Assembly: GCA_963920525.1 (NCBI GenBank)
Contig: OY986439.1
Span: forward strand, 2,425,001-2,489,000
Length of the DNA stretch: 64,000 bases
Reading direction: 5' to 3'
Source: Dichetophora obliterata
Lineage: Eukaryota > Arthropoda > Insecta > Diptera > Sciomyzidae
Under the pieces are notes generated by a model. The model saw nothing but the letters and a program-made list of their open reading frames with translations. It searched no databases and was not told the origin of the DNA. The position numbers were made by a program, and so were the translations under genes. This document shows, one piece after another, positions 23,901-34,400 of this stretch (its first letter is position 1; the number at the start of each line of letters is the position of its first letter).

Positions 23901-26520
23901 AAAATATTACTCCTGAAAAAAGTGTGTAAAATTTACACACAAGGAAATTCGTTTCTAGAAATAAGGGACCGATGAAAGTTAAAAAAAATATGCAATTGTT
24001 TTTGCTAAAACGCAGAAATTAAGAGAAAGAGTTATTATCGGTCCCTGCTTTTAATACAGCTTAATGCCATTATTTTAAAATTTTGGCATACCGGGATCAT
24101 GAATTTGAAATACCGAATTCCATTTCAAATTCACCACATATTTAAAAAAACGACCGTGTTTCGCATAAAAGTTTTAAAAAACAAAAAAAAATTAAGCTTT
24201 TTTAAACAATAATATTCCCCTAAAATAATAGAGCTAAATTTAAGTAAAAGATCACCCAAAGTAACCAATTTTGTGGGTCCCATATTTTTGCTACCACCTC
24301 TTCATATAAAGCTAAGAATTGTACAAAAATTTAATTAATAGCACTTAATCAGGCAGGAAATTCGTTCAATATTACTACATAAAATTGTTCATCGGTTAAG
24401 TGGGATGAATATAAAAGAAGGTTGGTGTTTAAATTATTTAAAATTTTATTTCCTAACATTTTCTTTCACAGAAATACTTAATTGAATATTTGAATTTTTG
24501 AATACTTAATACTTATTGAAGAATGAGCCATTTAAACATGTTCTCAGTGATACATCAGTGATACCGGGATTCATTGATTCAACGATAGACGCTTTCACAT
24601 TGAAATAATGCTTACCGCCCCTTCCACCCCTTAAACGTTACGATGTCGCGGAAAATTAATTTCTTGCATTGCCACGCAGAAAAATTCGGTCAACAATCAC
24701 CAAGCGAATCTGATGAGCATGGTTTCCCGCAGGTGACTCGAGCACTTGTATAGTATACAAGTATAGCACTTGTATGGTAAAAAACTAGATGCTCTTAAAA
24801 AAAATATACTGAAAACATCTGTTCGACTAATTCGACTAATTTTGAGCAAAATCTGACCCTTGTGTTTCCGATTTTTTAAAAAATTCGTCAAAAATAGCAA
24901 CTGTTGGAATCCCAACCTAAAATTGTGTGTTAATCTTTAAAATTAATGCCTTACCTCAACACTAAACTAAAAATATAGAAAATTTGTTGCGAAATTTCAG
25001 TTAAAAAAAAAAAGAATTTTTCATAAAAATGCTGCAAAAACCAAAATGACAAATTCAAGATCTTTAAAATATACATACACTTTTTTCTGTACAAATAACG
25101 GTTTCAAAACTACATCTATTTGAATACATGCACTTATTGTATTTTTTAAGATTTTTCGTCATTTTTCACAGTGTATATCTTTAAAACAAAACTTTAAATC
25201 AAAAAAAAAAAAGAGTTTCAAACTTTTCAAATATAGTGATGTCAGAAACGTTGGCGCTTTGACATGGAATCACCGATATGAAATAATACTTCATTTTAAT
25301 AAATTTGGGGGGTGATTTTGGAGGCCCATAAAATTGGTTAATTTGTACTTTTATTTAGCGCTATTATTTTAGGGGAATATTATTGCTTAAAAAGCTTAAT
25401 TTTTTTTATTACCCGAAATTATTACCCAGGTAACTGCTAACATTTCACCTGAAGACATGAAGCCGCTAAAGCTAATAAAAAAATCTTTTTCTACCAAAAA
25501 CTGTATTAACATGTACTTGATCTTGAAACTCGACGAATTTGGCGAAGGATTCAAAAACGGTTGCCGCCATTAAGCGAATCTTGTGTGAAGCAACTGCAAC
25601 AAAATTGTTATGATTTGTTTTTCTCAAAACAGCTCGAATCGAATAATTTGATATCTTTTTAAGAATTATTAAAATAAGTCGCATCAAAAAATAAGATCAC
25701 ATTTATACAAACATCTCACTTTTTTGGATGCCATAACATTTGTCAAATCGCAATTGTATTGTTTTTTAATACCTCTGTACAAGTACCACCTTGATTAATG
25801 TAATAAACTAATCCAGATTGAGTTCCTACATAAAAGCAATGGTTGTCTTTCGTGGCAGAATGCTGAAAATTTCTTGCTGCTGTTCTCGGTCTCCAATTTG
25901 TTAAAGTATCCAACGCATTTTCATCACCAGCAACGGCAGCTTTGGCCAAACTGACCATTTCTTCAGTTATCTCATTTTCGATCATCTTGCGAAATGTTAT
26001 ATGCAAAAGATGCTCCCGCAAATCATGCGAATACATGGTCAGAAATTGGTATTTTCCATCGCAACGCCATCCAGTAAGTAGACCCATAGAATCGGCTGTA
26101 ACCATTCGGCCACCTATCTCACTGAAAGCCAAAAGTGTTATCGGAGCCTTATGTGGGCCATGAACACTGGCAAATTCTCTGTGGCCGGAAAACCATACAA
26201 AGATATCTCCATTTTCCCAGCCAGTAGCCAAAAGCAATTTTTCGGGATGCCAAGCCAAAGCAGTTGCTTGAGATGTTGGGTGTACAGGATATGTCACATC
26301 TCTTTGAGGTTCACCCTGTTTCGGTTTCAGGAGTGATAGAGTAAAACATTCAATCGATTTTTATATTACTCACGGCATCTGAGAAGAGGGTCACTGAACC
26401 GCCACGTTCTTGACTAAATGATGCCACTGCAAAGATGGGCTCACTAGGATGCCAAATACCAATTGTGCTCACAGCATCTGTGTCCAAAAACTCAACTTTT
26501 GTATCAAAGTAAAGAGTCAT
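14924..26520 (-). CDS. rempA: Intraflagellar transport protein 140 (IFT-A core)
   Basis: IFT140 is a core IFT-A subunit for retrograde transport and cargo entry in cilia; the fly ortholog is rempA. Exons by splice sites and frame: 26520-26374, 26315-25773, 19342-19182, 19121-19047, 18988-18609, 18534-18138, 18076-17767, 17708-17438, 17353-17214, 17139-16851, 16786-16595, 16547-16425, 16373-15263, 15204-14924. The sum is 4420 nt (about 1472 codons; human IFT140 has 1462). The N-terminal half (to about residue 760) is WD40 (IGIWHP, ALAWHPEKLLLATGWENGD, VRIWDMEKGDNFLL); the rest is TPR solenoid (LDVAKVCMGHLEKAR, ELYKSCGRVDLLNKL, YHLARHYENIGKFQEA) with an acidic tail. Start chosen at MTLYFD, matching the family. 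Exon 2 to 3 does not join in frame, so a small exon of 3n+2 nt may lie in the 6.4-kb intron. The exon 11 acceptor (ATAAAAAG, no pyrimidine tract) is weak. Confidence 0.93.
19755..20027 (-). mobile_element. tRNA-derived SINE (minus orientation)
   Basis: Read on the minus strand, GGCGGCCGTAGTCTAGTGGG starts the unit. A pol III A box (TAGTCTAGTGGGTAG, 20018-20004) and B box (GGGTCAATTCCC, 19964-19953) follow in tRNA-like spacing. A non-tRNA body then includes 'gccgttcggagtcggc'. The body block 'aattgagttaatttttctgt' matches the plus-strand copy at 33733 almost exactly. Tails of this kind (PolIII head plus 'gttcggagtcgg' body) occur in fly SINEs. It sits in the large rempA intron. Confidence 0.75.
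20128..20370. repeat. Cluster of nine GATTAATC palindromes
   Basis: Exact GATTAATC occurs at 20128, 20152, 20197, 20213, 20237, 20261, 20285, 20348 and 20363, several in a 'ctgattaatctattaatcaaa' context with 24-bp spacing. Each palindrome holds two overlapping GATTA/TAATC cores. Isolated copies (cgattaatcg) recur near 23830. It lies in the rempA intron between repeat elements, so low-complexity expansion is the simplest explanation. Confidence 0.85.
23130..23830. repeat. Two copies of a dispersed repeat in rempA intron
   Basis: 'cctgaaaatttcataaa' followed by 'agcggttttagagtcta'-like sequence occurs near 23168 and near 23727, each with 'gatacacactcataaat' or 'gataaacattcactt' downstream. 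A 'tttgtgggcggtaaaatggg' block near 23422 links it to the cluster at 886-2440. Class unknown. Confidence 0.6.
23963..24047. mobile_element. Very small hAT-type MITE remnant
   Basis: 85 bp between aagggaccgat and atcggtccctg, the same end sequence as the element at 1022-1683. Eight-base flanks (ctagaaat / cttttaat) match only partly, so it is old or imprecise. Non-coding. Confidence 0.55.
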
Positions 26521-27955
26521 TATTGTATTTAACAATAAAACTACTTTATAAACAATATTTAGCGATATTACTACGATGAAGATTCAATCCACCAATTCTA
26601 TTGACCAAAACAAATATCGTAACTATGGAAATAGTTACTATAAAATAAAATATTTGCAGTAGAAAAAGGGTGTGCTGTCTTGTATTTTTATTGAATAATA
26701 GGTAGCTCGTGTATTTTTTTATATATAGGTAAATTCACAGAAAAGTCAACCGTGACCAACGAATTAAAACTTATTAAAAAGGTTTTATTTTATGACTAGC
26801 ACGCCACTGTTTTTTTATCAATCTCCTTAACGAGTTAAAGACAGAACAATTTTGTCAAACATGGGTTAATTTTTACCTAATTGGGTTAAGACAATACATA
26901 CCAAAGAAAAAAAATTGTCTTTTTTTCTTCTGTTTTGTTTTGTTTTGGATATATATGTATCATCTGAATATATGTATCTCACTTTTCGCCTTGCTCGAAG
27001 CTCATCAGTATTTTTTTCTGTTGCGTTGTAACTGTGCACGATATAGTTATTATTTAAATTTCGAAAGAAAAATACCCCTAAATAAATCTGTAGCACAAAT
27101 ATATTTTAAAATTTTTTTCATAAAAATCGGCCTTGTACTTTTAGGGTAAAGTCGTAACTTTAAATTTGCTCTGCAATTTTATATAATAGTATAGATATTT
27201 ATCTCAGAGAAAAATTTTAATTTTAATAATTTAAGCAATTTATGCATAAATTCATTTACCATGATGATCAAATCGTTTTTCTCTTTCGTAAATGTTTAGT
27301 AAATGTTTTGCAAACTTTTTGTTTTAGTAAAAATGGAAGGCATTGAATTGGAAGACGTTTTAGAATTCTTTTACATAATTACTTTACTTCCTAATTACTT
27401 AATTATCCAATTGAACTACAATGGAAAAATGTGTGACGTCCAACACGTAACGTCCGAACAAATAAAATTGTTAACTGATTTTAAAAATACGATATTTGAG
27501 ATGATGTTGGCCTTTTTAAAACTTTTTTAGTTTGCAATTTTTTGTACCTTCAGATTTTCGAGGCGCGATTGACCTTTTCGCAGAAAAATTCTAAGATCGA
27601 GTGTTAGTCTCACAAGAACTTCCTTTTTTAGTAACGTCCGAATGCACGAAAAAAATATCAAATTTAATGTAAAGATGCGGTAAGATGTAGGATGTTATAA
27701 TTAATTTGTGTTTGCGCCAGTGTTCTTTTTTCTTCATATTTTAAAATCATATTGCTAGTAAGTACGGAAGTGGGTTTTTGTAAAAAACTTTTCCACATTT
27801 TTGACTATCCAAAGGTCATAGCAAATTACCGTTTTATGAGTACTACAAAAATACTGTGTAAAGTTTTTGGATCAAAGTTTTTGACTGTCTCTGGCACATA
27901 TTGTCGCTCGCGTGACACACTGTTGTAACCCACACTTTTCTTAAAATTGAGTTAA
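26521..27955. other. Upstream and intergenic region of rempA
   Basis: The rempA promoter should lie just beyond 26520. No RFX-type X box (the usual ciliary-gene element) was evident by eye. A 75-codon plus frame at 27303-27530 partly matches the repeat at 2420-2570 and is not called as a gene. Confidence 0.4.
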
Positions 27956-28180
27956 TCAGCCCAATCATGAAACATTTTCTCCCGGGAGTTGTAAAAGAGA
28001 TTTTCCGTTTTTAAGATAAAGTTTAAAAACTTTTTTGGAAATTTTTAATGCAATTTTGTTGATCAATCGCCAATATTATTCATTAGTGTAAAAAAAAAAT
28101 GAGATGTCTTTATCTGCTATCTTAAAACCGGAAACTCCCTTTTACAACTCCCGGGAAAAAATGTTTCATGATTGGGCTGA
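27956..28180. mobile_element. 225-bp hairpin MITE (TCAGCCCAATCATGAAAC ends)
   Basis: Arms of about 65 bp: tcagcccaatcatgaaacat with cccgggagttgtaaaa on the left, and the inverse ending atgattgggctga on the right. Both arms contain AAGATAAAG-like and AAAACGGAAA-like blocks also seen in the element at 30085-30217, suggesting one family. Confidence 0.8.
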
Positions 28181-29742
28181 ATACCACTATAACACCTCTT
28201 ATGCAAGTCCTCATCATTTCTCAAAGTAAAGAAATAGGTCATGCTTGTCATAGGTAAGTAGAAAATGCAAATGCCTAAATGTCGTAACTAACAAAGTATT
28301 TGAAAAAAATTCTGCTAACACCAGTCCCCCACATAGTCAAATATTCCCCCAAGGCTTTTATATCAGTTGAAAGTGTTACGAATTTTTTTGCTTAACTACG
28401 AGCAGAATAGATGCGATATTTACTAGACAGCAACAGACATAACAAAATTTATAAGGAAATTTTCGAAAATATTTCAATTGAACCAACATTTAATAGCCAA
28501 AAGTGTCCGGCAGAAAGAACAACAGTCACGAGTGAAGAGGAGTTTTGAACAAACGTAATCTAGCCAGTATTCAAATCTGCTGTTGATTCAAACACTGATC
28601 ATTTTAAAGCTCTAAAAAACACAATAACACTTAGCAAAAAAAAAAGTGAGAAACCTTTGCAATTTAATTACTTACGTAAAAAATGAAATGTATTTAAAAT
28701 AAATCTAATTTCTGACTTTAAGAGTAGTAACACATTCAGGAAAAAATAGCGCTCAATAAGGTAGCGCTACCATTACAACTCGCAACCGTTGTCTGCGCTG
28801 AATGCGGAAAATGTATTTACTGATAATATATTGTAGATAAATCTCTTATATATAAAAATGAGTGGCATACGTGAGAACGCTCAGAACTCGAGAACGGATC
28901 GTCCGATTTGAGCTTCTTTTTTTGTTGTGTTTGTCTCCGCCCAAAGAAAGTTTTAACGGCAAGAAAATTGGAAAAACATCAGAGGGCGCTATAGTGCAAA
29001 TTCTTTACAAAACGCCTTAAATGCTAATAAGATTAACATACAAATTTGTATATGGGAGTTTTTAGGTACGGTCATGGTTTCATCGCTTTTTATTTTGATC
29101 TATCTTAAACACAAGAGGGAGTAAAAATGTTTTACAAAACTGTCAAAAACTCGTAAACTGCTTTTACGATTAACTTACTATGCATATAGCAGTTTTTGGG
29201 TATGGTAAGTGTTTTATGGCTTTTCATTTTGATCCATCTTGAACACCAGAGGTCGCTATAGTACCAATTTTTAACCAAATTCATGGTTGGTGATTTTGGC
29301 AGCAAAAAAAAGGATGTCGATGATTTGAATTTTGTAAATGCAATTGCTAGACTATTACATTCGACTATTACAAATCGGTTAATTGTGTGACTAATCCGGA
29401 CGTAGCAACCAACTATCCAACGGAGTTCCTGAATTGATTGGATTTGCCAGAATTTCCAAGACATATATAACGATTTAGATCTATTATCATCATTCTGCAG
29501 AACCTCAAGAACCGAAACTGTGCAATGGAAGAAGACTGGTCGTGAAGCAATTCAAGAATAATGTCATTCAAGCAACGTTACTTAAAGGCAATTCAAGGGC
29601 GGAGAGGTGCTTATTCCGAGAATTTAATTTATTTCAACCGATTTACTTTTCGAGTTCAAACGCATTTAATTTCCGACTTGCTTTGCATTCACCATGACAA
29701 TTCATAAATCACAAGTCAAATCTTTAAAAGCTTGATTTCTTG
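28181..29742. other. Intergenic DNA with dispersed repeat at 28840-29000
   Basis: No gene. 'cttatatataaaaatgagtg' followed by 'aactcgagaacggatcg' and 'ccgatttgagcttc' is the kind of end sequence found repeatedly in insect genomes next to transposons; the family is not identified. A 110-codon minus frame (29132-29464) has no recognisable domain. Confidence 0.45.
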
Positions 29743-30025
29743 AATTCCTTGTAATGGAATTGAAAAAATGGTCAATTTCATTACAGGAATTGTAATTGGT
29801 AATTGAATACTTTAATTTACAATTTTTTTCAATTCCATTCCGGGGAATTGAGATGTTTAATTACCAATTACAGTTCCTGTAATGAAATTGATAATTTTTT
29901 CCAATTCCATTCCTGAGGAATTGAGATGTCCAATTTCCGATTGCAATTCCTGTAATGTAATTGAGAAGTTCTTCCAATTACATTCCTCAAGAATTGAAAT
30001 GTTCAATTACCAATTCCTAATAACA
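29743..30025. repeat. 72-bp tandem repeat of AATTCC-rich units
   Basis: The motif aattccattc recurs at 29831, 29903 and (as aattacattc) 29976, each followed by gaattgagatg-like sequence and then aattcctgtaatg. This gives a period of 72-73 bp over about 3.5 units. Each unit contains internal inverted pairs (ggaattg / caattcc). Confidence 0.75.
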
Positions 30026-30084
30026 AGGAATTGGAATTGAGGTGGTATTAAATTTAAAAGGAATCATTACAGCACAGCTTTGTA

Positions 30085-30217
30085 CACGCGTAATCGGAAA
30101 AGTGCGTTTTTATTTTTAAGATAAAGCTCAAGAAATTTTTTCCCAATTTCAATTTGATTCATCATTCTTCTTGAGCTTTATCTTAAAAACGAAAACTACC
30201 TTTTCCGATTACGCGTG
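30085..30217. mobile_element. 133-bp hairpin MITE (CACGCGTAATCGGAAAA ends)
   Basis: Arms of about 50 bp begin cacgcgtaatcggaaaa and end ttttccgattacgcgtg, continuing into 'tttttaagataaagctcaag' and its inverse. The loop is about 25 bp. Confidence 0.8.
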
Positions 30218-31008
30218 AAAAACTATTCATGATAGGGCTTATTGAGTGTAGTGATGAATCGTTTTGGGAATGAGTTCTAACAAGTACCAAATTATTTTTG
30301 ATTTGCAGCTTTAAAGTCTAAAAACTGCCCTTTATTAATAAAATAATAAAAAATTTGAAATTGGGTTGGTAGAAATGTAAAACATTTAAAACCACAAATC
30401 TATTGCTGCATTGAAAGTTGCCAAACTATCATTTGCAAATATCTTAGCAGGTGCGTTCACATCAACAGCCGCTAACTTTAACAATTTAGCAACTTGGAGG
30501 ACTTAACAAATTCTACTCAATGCCCTCAGTGAAACTTTATTGTTGCTTGGGAACTTTTGAATTTAATACGTTGACACCTTTGTTCTAAGGTAGATACTTC
30601 TGGATACAGTTTTGACTGGCGTGGATACCTTTTTTATATATGCCGCGGCAGCACTGTGAATAAGTACTTTCAATCATCAGTAGAAATACCATGTAGAAAA
30701 TTTGTTTTATAGCATAGATACAACATAGAAAAAAGCATGGTCGTTTTTCAGTACATATCACTTACAACTCATAGCTGTTGACAGTGGAATAGTTTACAAA
30801 TAATTTGATTACATTTTATAAGTAAAAGTTTGAAATGTTCTAATACGACAAATAAAGTTTATTATAAACTATTATAAAATATCAACTCAGGCCTGGGGCG
30901 GATTCTGTAACTGTGAAAATTCAAGTGTACACGAAATTTCGTGCACATTTGGAACTTGCGATTCTGTAACAGTGTGAAGTGAACTTTAATGTCAAAAAAG
31001 TGTACATA

Positions 31009-31881
31009 CCCAGCAAACCAAAGTTTCCGAATTCGTAAATAATTCCCCAGCAAACCAAAGTTTCAGAATTCAGACTTGGAATAATTTCGAAAAATTCGTA
31101 ACGAATTATTTACGAATTCGGAAACTGTGGTTTGCTGGGCGTTACGAATTTTTCGAAATTATTCCAAGTTCGGCATCCGAATTCGTTCCGATTTCGTAAC
31201 GAAAATCGTATGGAGAGGTTGACAAGAATTCGTAACGAATTCGGAAGGAATTTTAGTAACGAATTCGTAACAAATTCGTAAAGAATTGACGTATCGTCAA
31301 ATTCATAACAATTTCTTCACGAATTGTAGCACCAAATTCGTAACGAAATGAAGCATCAAATTCGCAACGGTCTCTTAATGATTTTTGTACCGTATGTAAT
31401 ACAAAATTAAATAACAATTTCGAATCAAAGTTTGGTTAATCAATCCGCTTAAGATACCCCCGACTATATGTTTCGTACAAATGACATGCCAAAAATTACA
31501 GATCCTTTGCAACTTCTATGATGGAACATATAAAAATGTGAATTTGGTATGTCATTTGTATTTGAATCTGTAAAAATTAAAATTAGAACCATCTCTAGTA
31601 TCATCTGTTTTAAAGAAAAAGTTGCTTAAAACTAAATTATTTTACAAATGGAAAATTATTTCAAATGTCGCTAGGCTCATGGCCTACCAATTTTTTTCAA
31701 CTCGAAATATTCAAAACACCTCACAATTTAAATTTGAAAATTTGATGTCAGAACTCTTTCGAATTATTCGAAAATGTTCCGAAATTACTGTTGCGAAATG
31801 GTTACGAATTCGTTAAGAATTCTCGAAATAGTTACGAACTAATCGGAATTCAGACAAATTCTGAAACTTTGGTTTGCTGGG
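31009..31881. mobile_element. Nested MITE with CCCAGCAAACC ends
   Basis: Starts cccagcaaaccaaagtttcc and ends aaactttggtttgctggg; TA lies on both outer sides. Internal copies of the end sequence at about 31046 (forward) and 31130 (reverse) show stacked or duplicated ends. The interior is rich in cgaattcgtaacgaattc variants. It interrupts the C-terminal side of the Harbinger transposase. Confidence 0.75.
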
Positions 31882-31899
31882 TAGTTATAAACGTACTTC

Positions 31900-32448
31900 A
31901 CTGGATTTTTTTGAATGAAAATATAAAAACGTTTTTAAAAATGGCAAATAAATTATGGAATTAAGTTCTTCATCCTTTGGTAATTTTATGTGTTGACTGG
32001 AAACATCGTTAAGAATATCAGCAACTTCATTTACCGCACGGAATACGGAGGATTGAGATATTGAGGACATAAAATCCTGACCTATCGAACGCTGGTAGCA
32101 TCCACTTGAAAAAAACACAAAGCACATAAAAACCTGATATTAGCTGGAAGAGCTGTGTTGCGTTCCGAAGAATGGAACCTTGTCAATATCGTGTTGAACA
32201 AGTCTATTGCGACATGCTTTGGAAACCGGTATAGCTCCATAAATCTTTCGTCACATACTTCAAACGGATTGAGGGTATCCCGCAAGTTCCTCCTGACAAC
32301 CATTAAATGCTTTCTGTTTGAAAATATACAAAATATAAATTTGTTATTTATAAAATCTATTACATGCATATAAAGTTGAAAATGTATGTACGAACCTTGC
32401 AATGTTTCTTAATCTCCTTAAAAGGTTTATCCTTAGCACCAAACTCAT
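31900..32448 (-). pseudogene. Truncated HARBI1-like transposase
   Basis: Exon 1 (32448-32396, MSLVLRINLLRRLRNIA) splices in frame to 32313 (acceptor AAACAG). The product continues RKHLMVVRRNLRDTLNPFEV, then YRFPKHVAIDLFNTI, and after a frameshift near 32104 SGCYQRSIGQDFMSSISQSS. These are the N-terminal and early DDE parts of Harbinger transposases. About 140 residues remain of an expected 350 or so; the catalytic remainder is absent, lost or displaced by the nested MITE. Non-functional. Confidence 0.8.
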
Positions 32449-32702
32449 TTTGTAAATTATATTTTTTGATAGTGATGTTTATTTACATTAATGTCTGAAT
32501 ATTTTTTAGCATGCGATCCAGTTTACACATCACTTGTTTGTAATTGACAGTTTCACTTTTACATTCAGCAAATTTTGTTCTCATTCAGCACATCAGTGTT
32601 CAGTTGGGCGTAAAGAATAGCATGAAATGGAAATGTGTAAACTTGCTGTGAATGTGAATTTTTATATTTTATGTACACAGATTACAGTTACAGAATCCGC
32701 CC

Positions 32703-33732
32703 CCTGTAGCCAGACCAAGATGACAGAGGGGGAAGGCATATAAGGCAGCAGATTTGAAGAGGCTAGAAATATAAGAAAGAGTAGCGAAATGGGCTAACAT
32801 ATGTATAAGACATTTTTTAAGTAAAACAAATAAAAAAATTTAATTAACCCGCATCCGTCGTTTGCATCAAATTGATTTATATATTAAGAACAAACATGCA
32901 TGTTTTGATATAAATCTTTTGCTTTTTTAAATTTTTGCTAGAATTAAGATTTGCAGATTTTTTACTTTAAAATTAATAAGCATTAATAAAAAAAAAAAAA
33001 TTAAAAACATTGCAATGAATTATATATTCTTTTTGCATCTGCATCAAATTGGTACACAACGTTCTTTTAGTTTCTAGTAAGTTCCTACACACAGAGAAAA
33101 AACATGGTTCAGACATGATTACAGCAATAATAATTTTTTTACTAAAATTATTGTATTATTTCTGCAAACACAAATTTTTGCCTTAATAAAGTCATTATTT
33201 GCTAATAATGGTACCAAAAATAACATAATAGTTGAAATCATAACATCATTGAAATCGATGCATACTATGATTGCCTCGACTATTAGTTGCAACAAAAATG
33301 TTGTAGTTCTGTCAATCATGATAAATGTGAATATTATTGTAGAGACAAGCATATTAGAATTTTGCATGTTTTTCTGAACTATTCTTTGATTGTTGGCAAA
33401 CGAAGCAGAACATAACCAAAAATCGAAAGAATTAATTGTGTCTGAACAGTTTGCAGGAAAAACTTTCACTTCATTCAGACACAATAAGTTTTATCGTTTC
33501 CTGGCAATGTGCCGATTCGTTTGTAACTGTTCAATTATTGTGGTTTGTTTTTAATCGCCTTATCCTAAAAACAGCACGCAGAAAAGTGGCATTTTCGACT
33601 TTAATTGTAGCAAACATATTTCTATTTACGGTAAATATATTTCGCAATTCTGACGATATTTTGTTTATCACACATATTGCTATTTTTGTGACAATGCACT
33701 TAATGTACCATGCTTATGAATGGCATTAGTCA
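32703..33732. other. AT-rich intergenic DNA
   Basis: No gene recognised. Frames of 121 codons (33119-33484, -) and 97 codons (33436-33729, +) are hydrophobic by composition and overlap one another. A palindromic 'gtgtctgaa...ttcagacac' pair lies at 33440-33483. Confidence 0.45.
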
Positions 33733-33880
33733 GGCGAGCGGCTGTGGCCTACTGGTAGTGTGCGTTGCTCGTAAGCAAAAAAGCCGCGGTTCAGACCCAA
33801 GCTCGGACAGAGAATTTTATCAAATGATTTTTTAATTGAATTAATATTTCTGTTCAGCCCAGACAATGGAAATTGGAGTG
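33733..33880 (+). mobile_element. tRNA-derived SINE (plus orientation, 3' truncated)
   Basis: ggcgagcggctgtggcctac carries an A-box-like TGGCCTACTGG; B-box-like GGTTCAGACCC follows 45 bp later, then aagctcggacagag. The body 'aattgaattaatatttctgt' matches the SINE in the rempA intron. The anticodon arm is not a credible tRNA arm, so this is a SINE and not a tRNA gene. The distal body present in the other copy is missing. Confidence 0.75.
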
Positions 33881-34400
33881 CATGAAAATAAAAAAATTAA
33901 ATTATTGTTTCAATAATAATATTCTGGATCCTAAAAATAAATTCATAATATAGTTGTTGCAATCATTCTATTTTCGGCCCAATAAGAGAATAATGATTGT
34001 TTCAATAATATTTTGGTTCCTACAAAAAAAGTTCCTTTTCTAAATATAGTTGTTGTAATCATTTTATCATGATCAAAAAAATATTATATGTTTAAGGACA
34101 TGTTGGCAACAATCATAATCCGAATCATACTATGATCCTCTTAAGACATGGTTGTTGCAATTATGTTTATGTTTAATTTTTTGGTAGCAAAGGTTGGCAG
34201 TAGGTTGATAGCAGTAGAAATTTGAAAAATTGTCAACAAATATATCAACAAAATTCATATCATTCATTTTAAGTTTTCATTGTCTGATTTGGCCAGGGGG
34301 GCCAACGGTTGTAGTAGGAGGGCATTGCCCTGGTTACAGGACTGTATCAACTATCATAAATAATTCAATTTGACATATAAAGGGTGGTTAAATTTTAAGG

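Larger units (their letters stand above)
20955..25550. mobile_element. Foldback element in rempA intron, left arm split
   Basis: The right arm is continuous at about 25308-25550. Its reverse complement is found in two pieces on the left: 20955-21080 (matching 25410-25550; ttcaggtgaaa, ttacctggg, ttattagctttag) and 24189-24290 (matching 25308-25408; ataatattcccctaaaataa, ccaattttgtggg). Order and orientation fit one left arm interrupted by about 3.1 kb of other sequence (21081-24188). No transposase is visible. Confidence 0.65.
30896..32702 (-). mobile_element. Harbinger-type transposon, degenerate
   Basis: Inverted ends GGGCGGATTCTGTAACTGT and ACAGTTACAGAATCCGCCC, with CCTG immediately outside both (30892-30895 and 32703-32706). 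It encodes a truncated Harbinger transposase on the minus strand and carries a nested MITE at 31009-31881. Near the left end are blocks of gaattcgtaacgaattcg-type repeats. The 1807-bp length includes the nested insertion. Confidence 0.8.

Noticed and set aside
33733..33805. Possible functional tRNA gene
   Set aside because: A and B boxes are present, but the acceptor and anticodon arms do not pair properly and the sequence continues into a body shared with another SINE copy.
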